NCBI GenBank assembly: GCA_029979565.1
Contig: JAPOHG010000013.1
Span: forward strand, 1-44,084
Length of the DNA: 44,084 nucleotides
DNA from: a bacterium
GTDB lineage: Bacteria > Bacteroidota > Bacteroidia > Flavobacteriales_D > Sanyastnellaceae
Direction of reading: 5' to 3'
Under the pieces are notes generated by a model. It saw only the letters and a list, made by a program, of their open reading frames with translations, made no database searches and had not been told where the DNA came from. The position numbers and the translations under genes were made by a program. The stretch's first letter is position 1; every line of letters begins with the position of its first letter. Positions 33,892 to 42,975 of the stretch are shown here, piece by piece.

Positions 33892-34773
33892 ATGGAGTTT
33901 GCAACACCTGAGGAGCAAGGGCAGCGGTCGATCATCGAAAGCGAGGGCTGGGCCATTGAATACGCTGTCTGGACGACCGGCGATCTCCCTTCGGTCGAAG
34001 TCCCGGTGGTGGTTGCCTTTCATGGTTTTGCACGCCCATTGGAAGATTTGGGCGCGGCCCATCAGGCATGGCCACATCCGCACACCATGGTCTCCATCCA
34101 CCTGCCGCACCACGGGGGCAGCGGACCACTGCCGGGCAGCGGACCCGATGACCGCCCTTTGGAACCCGAGGCAATGAACCGCGTCATTGACGCCATCATC
34201 TCCCGCGAAATTCCGAACGCCGGAAACCGCACCCTGCTCGGGTACAGCATCGGGGGCAGAATTGCGCTGGCGCTTTTGGTCGACCATCCTTCGGCGTGGC
34301 ACCATATCGTCCTGTTGGCCCCGGACGGGCTGAAGCAATCGCCCTTTTACGCCATCACCGTACACACCCGCTTGGGACGTTGGGCGTGGTTTTGGATGGA
34401 TCAGCACGAGCAATGGGTGTGGAAGTGGTCGGATGCGTTGTTCAACTGGGGAGTCATCTCCAAGCACCTGCACGGGTTTATCTACTTCCATTCATCGTCA
34501 CACGCCATGCGGATGATGGTGTGGAAAGGCTGGAGGAGCCACCGGGCATGTTGGCCAAGCCATCGGATGATCAAAAGAGCCCTTGAACAAGTGCCGAAGG
34601 CCACGTTTATTTTCGGCGAGTACGACAAAATCATTCCAGCTCGCAACGCCAAGCGGCTGCACCGAATGACCCTGAATCAACCCAACGTGTCCTACGAAAC
34701 CGTGCGCTCGGGTCACAACTTGCTCAAACCCGAAACGATGGATGCCGTTGTTCGCTGTATCTTCGGTTCATGA
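33892..34773 (+). CDS. Alpha/beta-fold hydrolase
   Basis: A 293-residue soluble hydrolase. The nucleophile elbow is GYSIGG (serine), the acid is in FGEYDKIIP and the base is the histidine in SGHNLLKP; the oxyanion region is VAFHGFARP. The lid region (about 155-230) is Trp-rich. The substrate is unknown. GACCTTTG, one base off the -7 consensus, ends four bases before the ATG. Its TGA overlaps the start of the GGGP-synthase-family gene (ATGA at 34770-34773), which suggests a shared lipid-related task. Confidence 0.85.
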   Translation: MEFATPEEQGQRSIIESEGWAIEYAVWTTGDLPSVEVPVVVAFHGFARPLEDLGAAHQAWPHPHTMVSIHLPHHGGSGPLPGSGPDDRPLEPEAMNRVIDAIISREIPNAGNRTLLGYSIGGRIALALLVDHPSAWHHIVLLAPDGLKQSPFYAITVHTRLGRWAWFWMDQHEQWVWKWSDALFNWGVISKHLHGFIYFHSSSHAMRMMVWKGWRSHRACWPSHRMIKRALEQVPKATFIFGEYDKIIPARNAKRLHRMTLNQPNVSYETVRSGHNLLKPETMDAVVRCIFGS

Positions 34774-35540
34774 GTTGGCTTCACGACCTCCAAGATGATC
34801 AGCGCTGCGGACGCAAACGCCTCGCAGCTTTGCTCGATCCCGATGACTTGCCAACCGGTCGCGATTGGACCCGGTTCATGGATGGACTCAACGCCTCGCC
34901 GATCACGGACATCTTCGTTGGAGGAAGCCTGCTCACCGCGCGCAACGTCAAAGACATCCTGCAATCGCTTCGAGCCCACTACACCGGGCGGGTCACGCTT
35001 TTCCCTGGGAGCCCGGACCAAGTAACGCCGGGTGCCGACGCCGTGCTTTTCCTCTCGTTGATTTCAGGTCGCAACGCCGATTTGCTCATTGGAAGGCACG
35101 TCGAGAGCGGCATGCGCATCCGTGAGATGGGGATGGACGTGGTTCCCACCGGCTACATGCTCATAGGCGATGGACCGCTGACCACAGCATCGTACATGAG
35201 CAACAGTTTGCCCATACCATCTGCCAAAAAAGAAATCGCCGTAGCCACCGCGGTCGCCGGCGAAATGCTCGGACTGGGCGCCTTGTTCTTGGACGCCGGA
35301 AGCGGGGCGCAACAATGCATCTCACCTTCGACCATCCGCGCCGTGCGCAATGCCGTAGATTGCCCGATAATTGTCGGAGGTGGCATCGGCGATGCTGCGG
35401 GCATTGAAGCTGCCTGGCAGGCAGGAGCCGACCTTGTGGTCATCGGACACGCCATCGAAAGCCGACCCTTTCAGCTGGATTGGTTGCCGCACCCCGAGGC
35501 GTTCAGCATGCAATCCAATCCCGCTGAAGAGCAGCTTTAA
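34770..35540 (+). CDS. Geranylgeranylglyceryl/heptaprenylglyceryl phosphate synthase family protein
   Basis: A 256-residue TIM-barrel prenyltransferase. Family segments include LLDPDDLP (metal-binding aspartate), DIFVGGSLLTARN, LFPGSPDQVTPGADAVLFLSLISGRN, PTGYMLIGDG, FLDAGSGAQ and IIVGGGIGDAAG. In archaea the enzyme joins geranylgeranyl diphosphate to glycerol-1-phosphate; Bacteroidota carry a group II version with an unclear purpose, and the PcrB branch in Bacillus makes heptaprenylglyceryl phosphate. Chain length cannot be read from sequence alone. The gene is coupled to the hydrolase by ATGA and ends 10 bp from the convergent receptor gene, without a visible terminator. Confidence 0.88.
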   Translation: MSWLHDLQDDQRCGRKRLAALLDPDDLPTGRDWTRFMDGLNASPITDIFVGGSLLTARNVKDILQSLRAHYTGRVTLFPGSPDQVTPGADAVLFLSLISGRNADLLIGRHVESGMRIREMGMDVVPTGYMLIGDGPLTTASYMSNSLPIPSAKKEIAVATAVAGEMLGLGALFLDAGSGAQQCISPSTIRAVRNAVDCPIIVGGGIGDAAGIEAAWQAGADLVVIGHAIESRPFQLDWLPHPEAFSMQSNPAEEQL

Positions 35541-35550
35541 TCGAACGGAT

Positions 35551-37824
35551 TCAGAACGAGAATTCCAAGGCCACAAGACCGTGGCGTCCCGCCTGCGGGT
35601 AAACGTAGACTTCCGAAATTTCCTGCCCTCCCCATTCGTAGAAATAGGCCCAACCGTTCGCGCTGTATTGGGCATCCAAGAAATTGCGGAGGTACCCTGA
35701 TACCGCCACGTACGATCCGTTCGGGCGGTTCCACAGCCAGCGGACACGAGCGTCATGGACGTTGTACGCATCCAAGGAACGCACATCGCTCGAGGTGTTG
35801 TCCAAATACTGCTTCCCTACGTGACGGGCGGACCATTCCAGCAAGCAGGTAGATCCCACCCCGTCTTCGTTGAGGCGATTGACCGCTTCCCACGTCACGA
35901 CGCTTGATGCCGTGAAGTTGGGCGAGAAGCTGATATCCGCCGGCTCCATGTCCAAGCCAAACCCAAATTCGGTAATGCGGTTCTGTGAAGCGGTCACGGT
36001 GCTGTACCATTGGAAGCCATTGGCTGGACGCCATGCATTGGTCCACTCCAGTCCTGCTCGGTAACTGCTTGCGACATTTTGGCGAATCGGAGAGCCAACA
36101 TCGTTCAGCGCCCCGGTGAGCACGAGTTGGTTTTCGTATTGCATGAAGTAGCCCACGGCCTGCATGCTCCATTCTGGTGTTGCGATTTCCCATCCCAATT
36201 CGAGGTCCGTTAGTTGCTCCGCCTTCGGGTAAGCTGCGGTGACCCGGTCAATAAAATCGTTGCGCACGGGCTCTCGGCTTCCATGTGCGACCGAAGCAAA
36301 AACGCGGCTGCTCGGACTGAGGATGCAATCGAAGCCTAGCTTGGGGTTGATGAAGGTCATGGCCGTATCAACATACAAGGTGCGCAAGTCGTTATCGGTG
36401 CCGTTCACGGTATAGCCCACCTGGCGCACTTGCACTTCGCCGCGGATGTTGACCTTGCCGTCGGCCAGACGTTGGTCACCGCTAATGAATCCGTATTGAT
36501 CGGATTTCTCACCGAGGTTGTCGTAGTAGCGGTGCTGCGGCGAGAGGGATTTTCCGCCGGCCTCCATCCAAATGGGATTGCCAAAATGTTCACCTGCGTA
36601 CTGAAAGGCCCCCAGTCCAAACTGGATGCCGCCATTTTCGAATGCGCGACTGCCTTGGAGGATGCCACCGAAATAATCATTGTCCAACCAGCGGCGGCGG
36701 ATGACATTCGAAGTGGAGATGGTGTCCTCAGGCGTGACCACAGGCGTCCCCCCGTACAGGGCGATGTCATCGCCTTCCTTGTACTGTTCGTAGTACCCAG
36801 CACCCGCCGTGTAGTGCAACGTCGCCCCCAAATCCCAATCACCAACGCGCTGGCTTGCGTGGAGTTGGTGGTGGTCTTGGCGGTAATCGTCGACCTGATC
36901 GGCGTAGTTGTAATAATTGTGCTGACGCCCTCGGGCAATCAAATCCTCAATGCGCGCTGAGTCCGCACCGTATCCGTACTCGTATGAATTGGCGGCCCAA
37001 GCCCAGATGGAATCGGCTGGCGCATCCAATCCGATGCGGGGCACACCGTACCATGCCTGTTCTGTGCGCTCGTGGCCGAGCATCGCGGAATACGCCAACT
37101 GCCCGGAATCCCATCGGTAACCGAGGCCCAGTTGCATGCTCGACAGGTCACTTCCCGACCGGTCCATGTACCCTTCGGACAAGATGCGCGAAGCCCGGCC
37201 TTCCACGTAAAAGCCCGAACCGATCTCACCGGTATTCCACTGCGCCATGCTGCGCAACGTGCCAAACGAACCGCCGGAAAGCACCACTCGGCCCCCAGCC
37301 TTCTCATTGAATTCCATGGTTTGGATGGCCACTGTAGCACCAAATGCACCCGCACCATTGGACGAACTGCCCACCCCACGCTGGATCGTTAAATTGTCAA
37401 CGCTGCTGGCCAAGTCCGGTAAATCCACCCAATACACTTGGTGCGATTCGGCGTCGTTAAGGGCCACTCCATTGATCGTCACATTGATGTGGGTCTGGTC
37501 CGATCCTCGAATGCGCATGGACGTGTAGCCCACGCCCGCGCCCGCATCAGAGGTGACGACGAGCGAAGGAGTAAACCGCAACAGGAACGGCATGTCCATG
37601 GAGGCGTCCCGCTTGGCGAGTTCCACGGCTCCAATCGTTTGCGTCGGGAAAGGTGCACGTTCCGGCGCCTGAATGGCCGAAACTGTTGCCGGCAGCAACT
37701 GGACAGTTTTCAAGATGGAGTCCATTTCTGCAGCGGTGCTCACTTGTGCGGCGACAGGACCATTGAAGGCCAAAGCACATATCAAGGCGATGGTGAATCG
37801 GTTCATCGTTCTTAAGAGGTTCAT
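35551..37824 (-). CDS. TonB-dependent receptor, predicted thiamin-regulated transporter
   Basis: The 757-residue outer membrane receptor has a signal peptide (ending near PVAAQ), a plug domain (TIGAVELAKRDASMDMPFLLRFTP, YTSMRIRGSDQTHINVTINGV, VDNLTIQRGVGSSSNGAGAFG) and a barrel ending in LVALEFSF. There is no carboxypeptidase-regulatory domain, so it resembles BtuB-like vitamin or siderophore receptors. A TPP riboswitch occupies its leader, which points to thiamin or a precursor as substrate; thiamin-regulated outer membrane receptors have been predicted before in the Bacteroides group. ATG 37824 is chosen; an in-frame ATG at 37806 (MNRFTIAL) would also leave a signal peptide. Confidence 0.9.
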   Translation of the reverse strand: MNLLRTMNRFTIALICALAFNGPVAAQVSTAAEMDSILKTVQLLPATVSAIQAPERAPFPTQTIGAVELAKRDASMDMPFLLRFTPSLVVTSDAGAGVGYTSMRIRGSDQTHINVTINGVALNDAESHQVYWVDLPDLASSVDNLTIQRGVGSSSNGAGAFGATVAIQTMEFNEKAGGRVVLSGGSFGTLRSMAQWNTGEIGSGFYVEGRASRILSEGYMDRSGSDLSSMQLGLGYRWDSGQLAYSAMLGHERTEQAWYGVPRIGLDAPADSIWAWAANSYEYGYGADSARIEDLIARGRQHNYYNYADQVDDYRQDHHQLHASQRVGDWDLGATLHYTAGAGYYEQYKEGDDIALYGGTPVVTPEDTISTSNVIRRRWLDNDYFGGILQGSRAFENGGIQFGLGAFQYAGEHFGNPIWMEAGGKSLSPQHRYYDNLGEKSDQYGFISGDQRLADGKVNIRGEVQVRQVGYTVNGTDNDLRTLYVDTAMTFINPKLGFDCILSPSSRVFASVAHGSREPVRNDFIDRVTAAYPKAEQLTDLELGWEIATPEWSMQAVGYFMQYENQLVLTGALNDVGSPIRQNVASSYRAGLEWTNAWRPANGFQWYSTVTASQNRITEFGFGLDMEPADISFSPNFTASSVVTWEAVNRLNEDGVGSTCLLEWSARHVGKQYLDNTSSDVRSLDAYNVHDARVRWLWNRPNGSYVAVSGYLRNFLDAQYSANGWAYFYEWGGQEISEVYVYPQAGRHGLVALEFSF

Positions 37825-37860
37825 TCAACAAAAACGACGCAAGGGGGCACAACCCCAATT

Positions 37861-37876
37861 CAGGCTTGCAAGCCTG
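37861..37876 (-). promoter_or_regulatory. Perfect 16-bp palindrome (hairpin) after the TPP aptamer
   Basis: CAGGCTTGCAAGCCTG is fully self-complementary and can form a 6-bp stem with a TGCA loop. It directly abuts the 3' side of the riboswitch aptamer. A second hairpin follows (GGGG, TTGTG loop, CCCC, 37856-37844) and then a T-rich stretch interrupted by GCGTCG before the start codon. Together they probably form the expression platform, either as an imperfect terminator or by masking the start; which of the two cannot be decided. Confidence 0.6.
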
Positions 37877-37955
37877 GCTCAGCTCCCCTACCGGGATTAT
37901 CCGGTCAGGTTATGAGGGTATGTTCTCAGCACTCGGAATCGAGGCACCCCTGCGA
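37876..37955 (-). ncRNA. TPP (thi-box) riboswitch aptamer
   Basis: On the minus strand the conserved TPP aptamer pieces appear in order: AGGGGTGCC at 37951-37943, a small hairpin (TCG/CGA), GCTGAGA, TACCC pairing with the first GGGT, AACCTGACCGGATAATCC and CGGTAGGGGAG near 37882. This matches the known thiM pattern (GGGGTGCC, GCTGAGA, ACCTGATCTGGATAATGCCAGCGTAGGG). Binding of thiamin pyrophosphate should lower expression of the TonB-dependent receptor downstream. A -7 box lies just ahead of the aptamer. Confidence 0.93.
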
Positions 37956-37960
37956 CGGGA

Positions 37961-37968
37961 CAAATGTA
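37961..37968 (-). promoter_or_regulatory. Putative -7 box for the riboswitch-controlled receptor gene
   Basis: TACATTTG on the minus strand matches TAnnTTTG and is identical to the rRNA P1 box. It ends 5-6 bases before the aptamer, so transcription would begin right at the riboswitch 5' edge. The -33 position lacks a clear TTG. Confidence 0.55.
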
Positions 37969-37991
37969 CATCAAATCTGTATCTTGTTGGC

Positions 37992-38777
37992 ATGGAGATC
38001 GAGCGACTAAACGAGCTATTACAGGCTGCGCTTGAGGCAGCTGCAGCCGGTTCGGAGGTGCTCCTTCGCCATCTGTCCCAGCAAAACGATCGCCTCGTCA
38101 TCCGCGCCAAGCGTGACGGAAGTCCCGTTTCATCCGTCGATCTTGAAAGCCACGCGGCCATCACCGAAGTCTTGGCTCCGCATGGCATCCCCATCATCAG
38201 CGAAGAGGGTGCCTTGCCTCCTTTCGCAGAGCGTTCAAACTGGCCCCTTTTTTGGTTAATCGATCCACTTGACGGCACCCAGTCGTACCTCGACCACCGG
38301 GAGGGATTTGCTGTCAATATCGCGCTGTGTGATGCGTCAGGACCCATCCTAGGCATCGTCGCCGACCCATTGTCTGATCGAATTTTTGCTGGAACAAAAT
38401 CGACCCGCCCATTCACCGTTTCACTCACCAACTTGAATGTGCGGCAGGCCGTTGTTTCACAACCGGCAACCCGACCCTACCGGTTGGTTACGAGCTGGAA
38501 CGAGTCCTTGTCCAAAAAAGACTTACTTCCCCCATCCTTGAATGCTGACGCATTCCAAATGGAAGCGGTCAGCGGCGCATTGAAATTCTGCTTGCTGGCA
38601 ACAGGAGAAGCAGACGTTCACGCACGCAGCGCTTCCTACATGGAATGGGATTGTGCAGCGGGGGATGGCATTTTGCGCAGCATCGGCATTTTTGTGCGTG
38701 ACCGTGAGACCGACCAACCGCTCACCTACAACTCCATGAGCCTGCGCGTAGGAAACCTCTACGCCTCGCGCCTTTAA
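37992..38777 (+). CDS. cysQ: Inositol-monophosphatase-family 3'(2'),5'-bisphosphate nucleotidase (CysQ-like)
   Basis: A 261-residue metal-dependent phosphatase. Motif A is WLIDPLDGTQSYLDHREGFAV with the metal aspartates, preceded by IISEEGA (metal glutamate), and motif B is MEWDCAAGDGIL. This fits CysQ, which hydrolyses PAP (3'-phosphoadenosine-5'-phosphate) produced by sulfate assimilation; a generic IMPase cannot be excluded. The start at 37992 is used because the frame upstream overlaps the riboswitch region on the other strand and has no family sequence. TATCTTGT ends four bases before the ATG. It is convergent with rsgA, 3 bp apart. Confidence 0.82.
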   Translation: MEIERLNELLQAALEAAAAGSEVLLRHLSQQNDRLVIRAKRDGSPVSSVDLESHAAITEVLAPHGIPIISEEGALPPFAERSNWPLFWLIDPLDGTQSYLDHREGFAVNIALCDASGPILGIVADPLSDRIFAGTKSTRPFTVSLTNLNVRQAVVSQPATRPYRLVTSWNESLSKKDLLPPSLNADAFQMEAVSGALKFCLLATGEADVHARSASYMEWDCAAGDGILRSIGIFVRDRETDQPLTYNSMSLRVGNLYASRL

Positions 38778-38780
38778 CAA

Positions 38781-39737
38781 CTACCGGTAAGCCGTATCAG
38801 CCTCGAAGTTTTCATACAAATCGAGGTAATTAACGTACCGCTCCTCGGCAATTTCTCCTTCCTCAACGGCTGCACGGACCGCGCATTTTGGCTCCGAACG
38901 GTGCAGGCAATTGTGAAACTTGCATTCCGGAAGTTTGGCGAACAACTCGGGGAAGTAGTGGTGCAGTTGGTCCCGTTCGAGTTCAACCAACCCAAATCCT
39001 TTGATGCCCGGAGTGTCCACTAGGTAACCGCCTTCAGGCAATGCAAACATCTCGGCAAATGTCGTCGTGTGCTTGCCCTTCTGATGCGCACTTGAGACGT
39101 CACCTGTTTTCAATTCAAGGCCCGGCAGCAAGCGGTTGATCAAGGTGCTCTTGCCGACGCCGCTGTGCCCGGAGAGCAAATTGATGCCCGCCGAAGCCAA
39201 GGCAGCCTTCAACGCTTCCAAGCCCTCTCCGTTTTCAGCGGAAGTGCGGAGGGTAGAATAGCCGGCTTGATGGTACACTTCTTCGAGGTATTCCAGGCGA
39301 TGCAGGGCCTTGGATTGGCCAGCGTACAAATCGCACTTATTGAATACCAAAGTCGTCGGTACCCCATACGCCTCAGCAGTAACCAGGAATCGATCGATGA
39401 AACCTGTGCTCGTCTCCGGACTGGCCACAGTCACCACAAGAAATGCCCGGTCCAAGTTGGCGGCAACGATGTGGCTTTGTTTGGACAAGTTGACCGAGCG
39501 ACGGACAATCGCATTGCGCCGCTTCTCCCGTTCGACAATCAACGGCGGTTCATCGTCTCCATGAAATTCGATTACGACCCCGTCTCCAACGGCAAATGGA
39601 TTGGTGGAGCGGTCGCCCTGTAAGCGCAAGCGACCTCCCGCTCTGCACGAAAAAACACCGCCAGATTCCGCATCCCGAACCTCATACCAAGAACCTGTGG
39701 AGCGCAATACAACGCCGCGTGTTTGTCGGATTTCCAT
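38781..39737 (-). CDS. rsgA: Small ribosomal subunit biogenesis GTPase RsgA
   Basis: The 318-residue GTPase has an N-terminal OB-fold (GVVLRSTGSWYEV) and the circularly permuted G-motif order G4 (NKCDLY), G1 (GHSGVGKSTLINRLLP), then G3 (DTPGIKGFG). The C-terminal zinc finger carries the Cys/His ligands in CKFHNCLH and EPKCAV. RsgA checks and matures the 30S subunit. The start ATG at 39737 overlaps the gldA-like stop (TGATG); a TTG one codon upstream is less likely. It is the last gene of the pair on the minus strand. Confidence 0.95.
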   Translation of the reverse strand: MEIRQTRGVVLRSTGSWYEVRDAESGGVFSCRAGGRLRLQGDRSTNPFAVGDGVVIEFHGDDEPPLIVEREKRRNAIVRRSVNLSKQSHIVAANLDRAFLVVTVASPETSTGFIDRFLVTAEAYGVPTTLVFNKCDLYAGQSKALHRLEYLEEVYHQAGYSTLRTSAENGEGLEALKAALASAGINLLSGHSGVGKSTLINRLLPGLELKTGDVSSAHQKGKHTTTFAEMFALPEGGYLVDTPGIKGFGLVELERDQLHHYFPELFAKLPECKFHNCLHRSEPKCAVRAAVEEGEIAEERYVNYLDLYENFEADTAYR

Positions 39738-40444
39738 CAAGCGGACGTACCGAGGGATTGAAAAGCCGCCTCCAAACCACCCGGTTGGCTCGACAGGTTG
39801 ACCACCGAGTCATCAGCGACCAATTGGCCGCGGTGAATCATGACCACCCGTTCGCACATCGCCTCGACCTCTTGCATGATGTGCGTCGAAAGAATCACGG
39901 TGCGCTTTTTGCCCACCTCTTTGATCAGGTTTCGGATATCGACCAGCTGGATGGGATCCAGTCCGGAAGTGGGCTCATCCAATATCAACACCTGAGGGTC
40001 GTGGATCAACGCTTGTGCCAAGCCAACACGCTGGCGATACCCCTTGGACAACTGACCGATGAGCTTGTGGGCCTCTGGGGCCAACCCAACCCGTTCGATG
40101 ACTTCTTCCACCTTGGACTTCCGATCGGATAACTGGTACAAGTGCGCCACGTATTCGAGGTATTCCCGAACGTACATATCGAGGTGGATCGGATTGTGTT
40201 CGGGCAAATATCCAATGTGGGTTTTGGTATCGATGGGATGCTCCTCGACGTCTTTCCCGCACACTACGATCTGTCCTTCATTCGGGGGCAAATACCCAGC
40301 AATCAGGCGCATCAATGTCGATTTTCCCGCCCCATTGGGGCCCAACAAACCAAGAACTTGCGGACTCGGAACTTCCAAGCTGACCCCGTCCAAGGCAGCC
40401 TGTTGACCGAACATACGCTTCACGTTTTTGACGGAGACCGACAT
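39737..40444 (-). CDS. gldA: ABC transporter ATP-binding protein, GldA-like
   Basis: The 235-residue ATPase (from ATG 40444) has Walker A (GPNGAGKSTL), Q-loop region YLPEHNPIHLDMYV, signature LSKGYRQRVGLAQAL and Walker B VLILDEPTSGLDP. The YLPEHNPIHLDMYVREYL stretch and size fit GldA of Flavobacterium gliding motility. The permease genes gldF and gldG are not in the window, so other ABC functions are possible. It follows groEL after its terminator and precedes rsgA with a stop/start overlap. Confidence 0.72.
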   Translation of the reverse strand: MSVSVKNVKRMFGQQAALDGVSLEVPSPQVLGLLGPNGAGKSTLMRLIAGYLPPNEGQIVVCGKDVEEHPIDTKTHIGYLPEHNPIHLDMYVREYLEYVAHLYQLSDRKSKVEEVIERVGLAPEAHKLIGQLSKGYRQRVGLAQALIHDPQVLILDEPTSGLDPIQLVDIRNLIKEVGKKRTVILSTHIMQEVEAMCERVVMIHRGQLVADDSVVNLSSQPGGLEAAFQSLGTSA

Positions 40445-40477
40445 TGGCAACGAAGGTACGATGATTCCCAAGGGAAC

Positions 40478-40508
40478 AAAAAAGCCACCCCGGTTGGAGT
40501 GGCTTTTT
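40478..40508 (-). terminator. Terminator downstream of groEL
   Basis: An AAAAAGCCAC/GTGGCTTTTT stem of about 10 bp lies 20 bp after the groEL stop. On the minus strand it is followed by six T (TTTTTTG), and on the plus strand by five T, so it could also act in both directions. It separates groEL from the gldA-like gene. Confidence 0.8.
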
Positions 40509-40527
40509 CATATCGTGCGATTCAGGA

Positions 40528-42165
<1,638 letters not shown>

Positions 42166-42183
42166 TCAGTTGATTTCGATTGG

Positions 42184-42459
42184 TTAAACGATCGCCAAGA
42201 TGTCGCTTTCGCGCATCATCATGTAGTCCACTCCTTCGACTTGGAGTTCCGTGCCGGCATACTTGCCGTACAATACAAGATCACCCACCTTCACGGTTGT
42301 TGGCTCTTCCGGCTTGCCGGGTCCAACCGCTACAACGGTACCGCGCTGAGGCTTCTCCTTGGCCGTGTCGGGAATGATGATTCCACTTGCTGTCTTTTCT
42401 TCTGCAGCAGCGGGCTCAACGAGAACCCGGTCTGCGAGGGGTTGAATGTTTACTGACAT
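42184..42459 (-). CDS. groS: Co-chaperonin GroES
   Basis: A 91-residue GroES ([31 protein letters not shown], ending [13 protein letters not shown]), with the mobile loop around [13 protein letters not shown]. The start at 42459 gives the family length; the longer frame to 42510 adds 17 residues with no counterpart. It begins the groES-groEL unit, and the secG terminator lies upstream. No CIRCE repeat was seen in the 130-bp region upstream. Confidence 0.97.
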   Translation of the reverse strand: MSVNIQPLADRVLVEPAAAEEKTASGIIIPDTAKEKPQRGTVVAVGPGKPEEPTTVKVGDLVLYGKYAGTELQVEGVDYMMMRESDILAIV

Positions 42460-42592
42460 GTGTCTGTAGTTTTCGGTATTTGGTTTTGCTCGAGTTGTAG
42501 CGATTTTCATGCCAAGCGAGCCAAGGTCTCACTTCCCTGACACCCCGTCATGCTTTGGCACAAACCGCAGGCAAAGATGGCAGATTCTGGCA

Positions 42593-42627
42593 CAAAAAAG
42601 CGCGTCGCCTCATGGAGGGGACGCGCT
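42593..42627 (-). terminator. Terminator downstream of secG
   Basis: AGCGCGTC (42599-42606) pairs with GACGCGCT (42620-42627), with an inner CCTC/GAGG stem, and on the minus strand it is followed by TTTTTTG. It ends the lptE-hypothetical-secG run, separating it from groES. Confidence 0.88.
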
Positions 42628-42647
42628 GATCAATTCTTGCAATCGCT

Positions 42648-42944
42648 TTATTCCGTGATTGGGGTGTCAACCGCCGTGGTGGGCGCAATGCCTCGTCCTT
42701 CGATGCCCGTATCCTGTCGAGCATTGCCGAAATACACACCGGCCACGATGCACAGCACAAACAAAGCACCGGTCAAATACCACGTCGCCTTCACCAAAAA
42801 ATCAGTGGTCTTCTGCACGCCACCCATCTGACTTGCACCTTGGAAGCCTGTTGCCAAGCCACCGCCTTTTGGATTTTGAACCAAAATCACCACGCCCAAC
42901 AAGACGCAGATTATCAAAATCACGACCATCAAAAAGTATCCCAT
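42648..42944 (-). CDS. secG: Preprotein translocase subunit SecG
   Basis: A 98-residue protein with two membrane helices (about 5-22 and 55-75) joined by the SecG loop LVQNPKGGGLATGFQG. It assists SecYE in protein export. It lies 31 bp after the hypothetical gene on the same strand and is followed by a terminator. Confidence 0.94.
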   Translation of the reverse strand: MGYFLMVVILIICVLLGVVILVQNPKGGGLATGFQGASQMGGVQKTTDFLVKATWYLTGALFVLCIVAGVYFGNARQDTGIEGRGIAPTTAVDTPITE

Positions 42945-42975
42945 GGTTTCATTTTATTCTTTCAAACCGCGCGCC

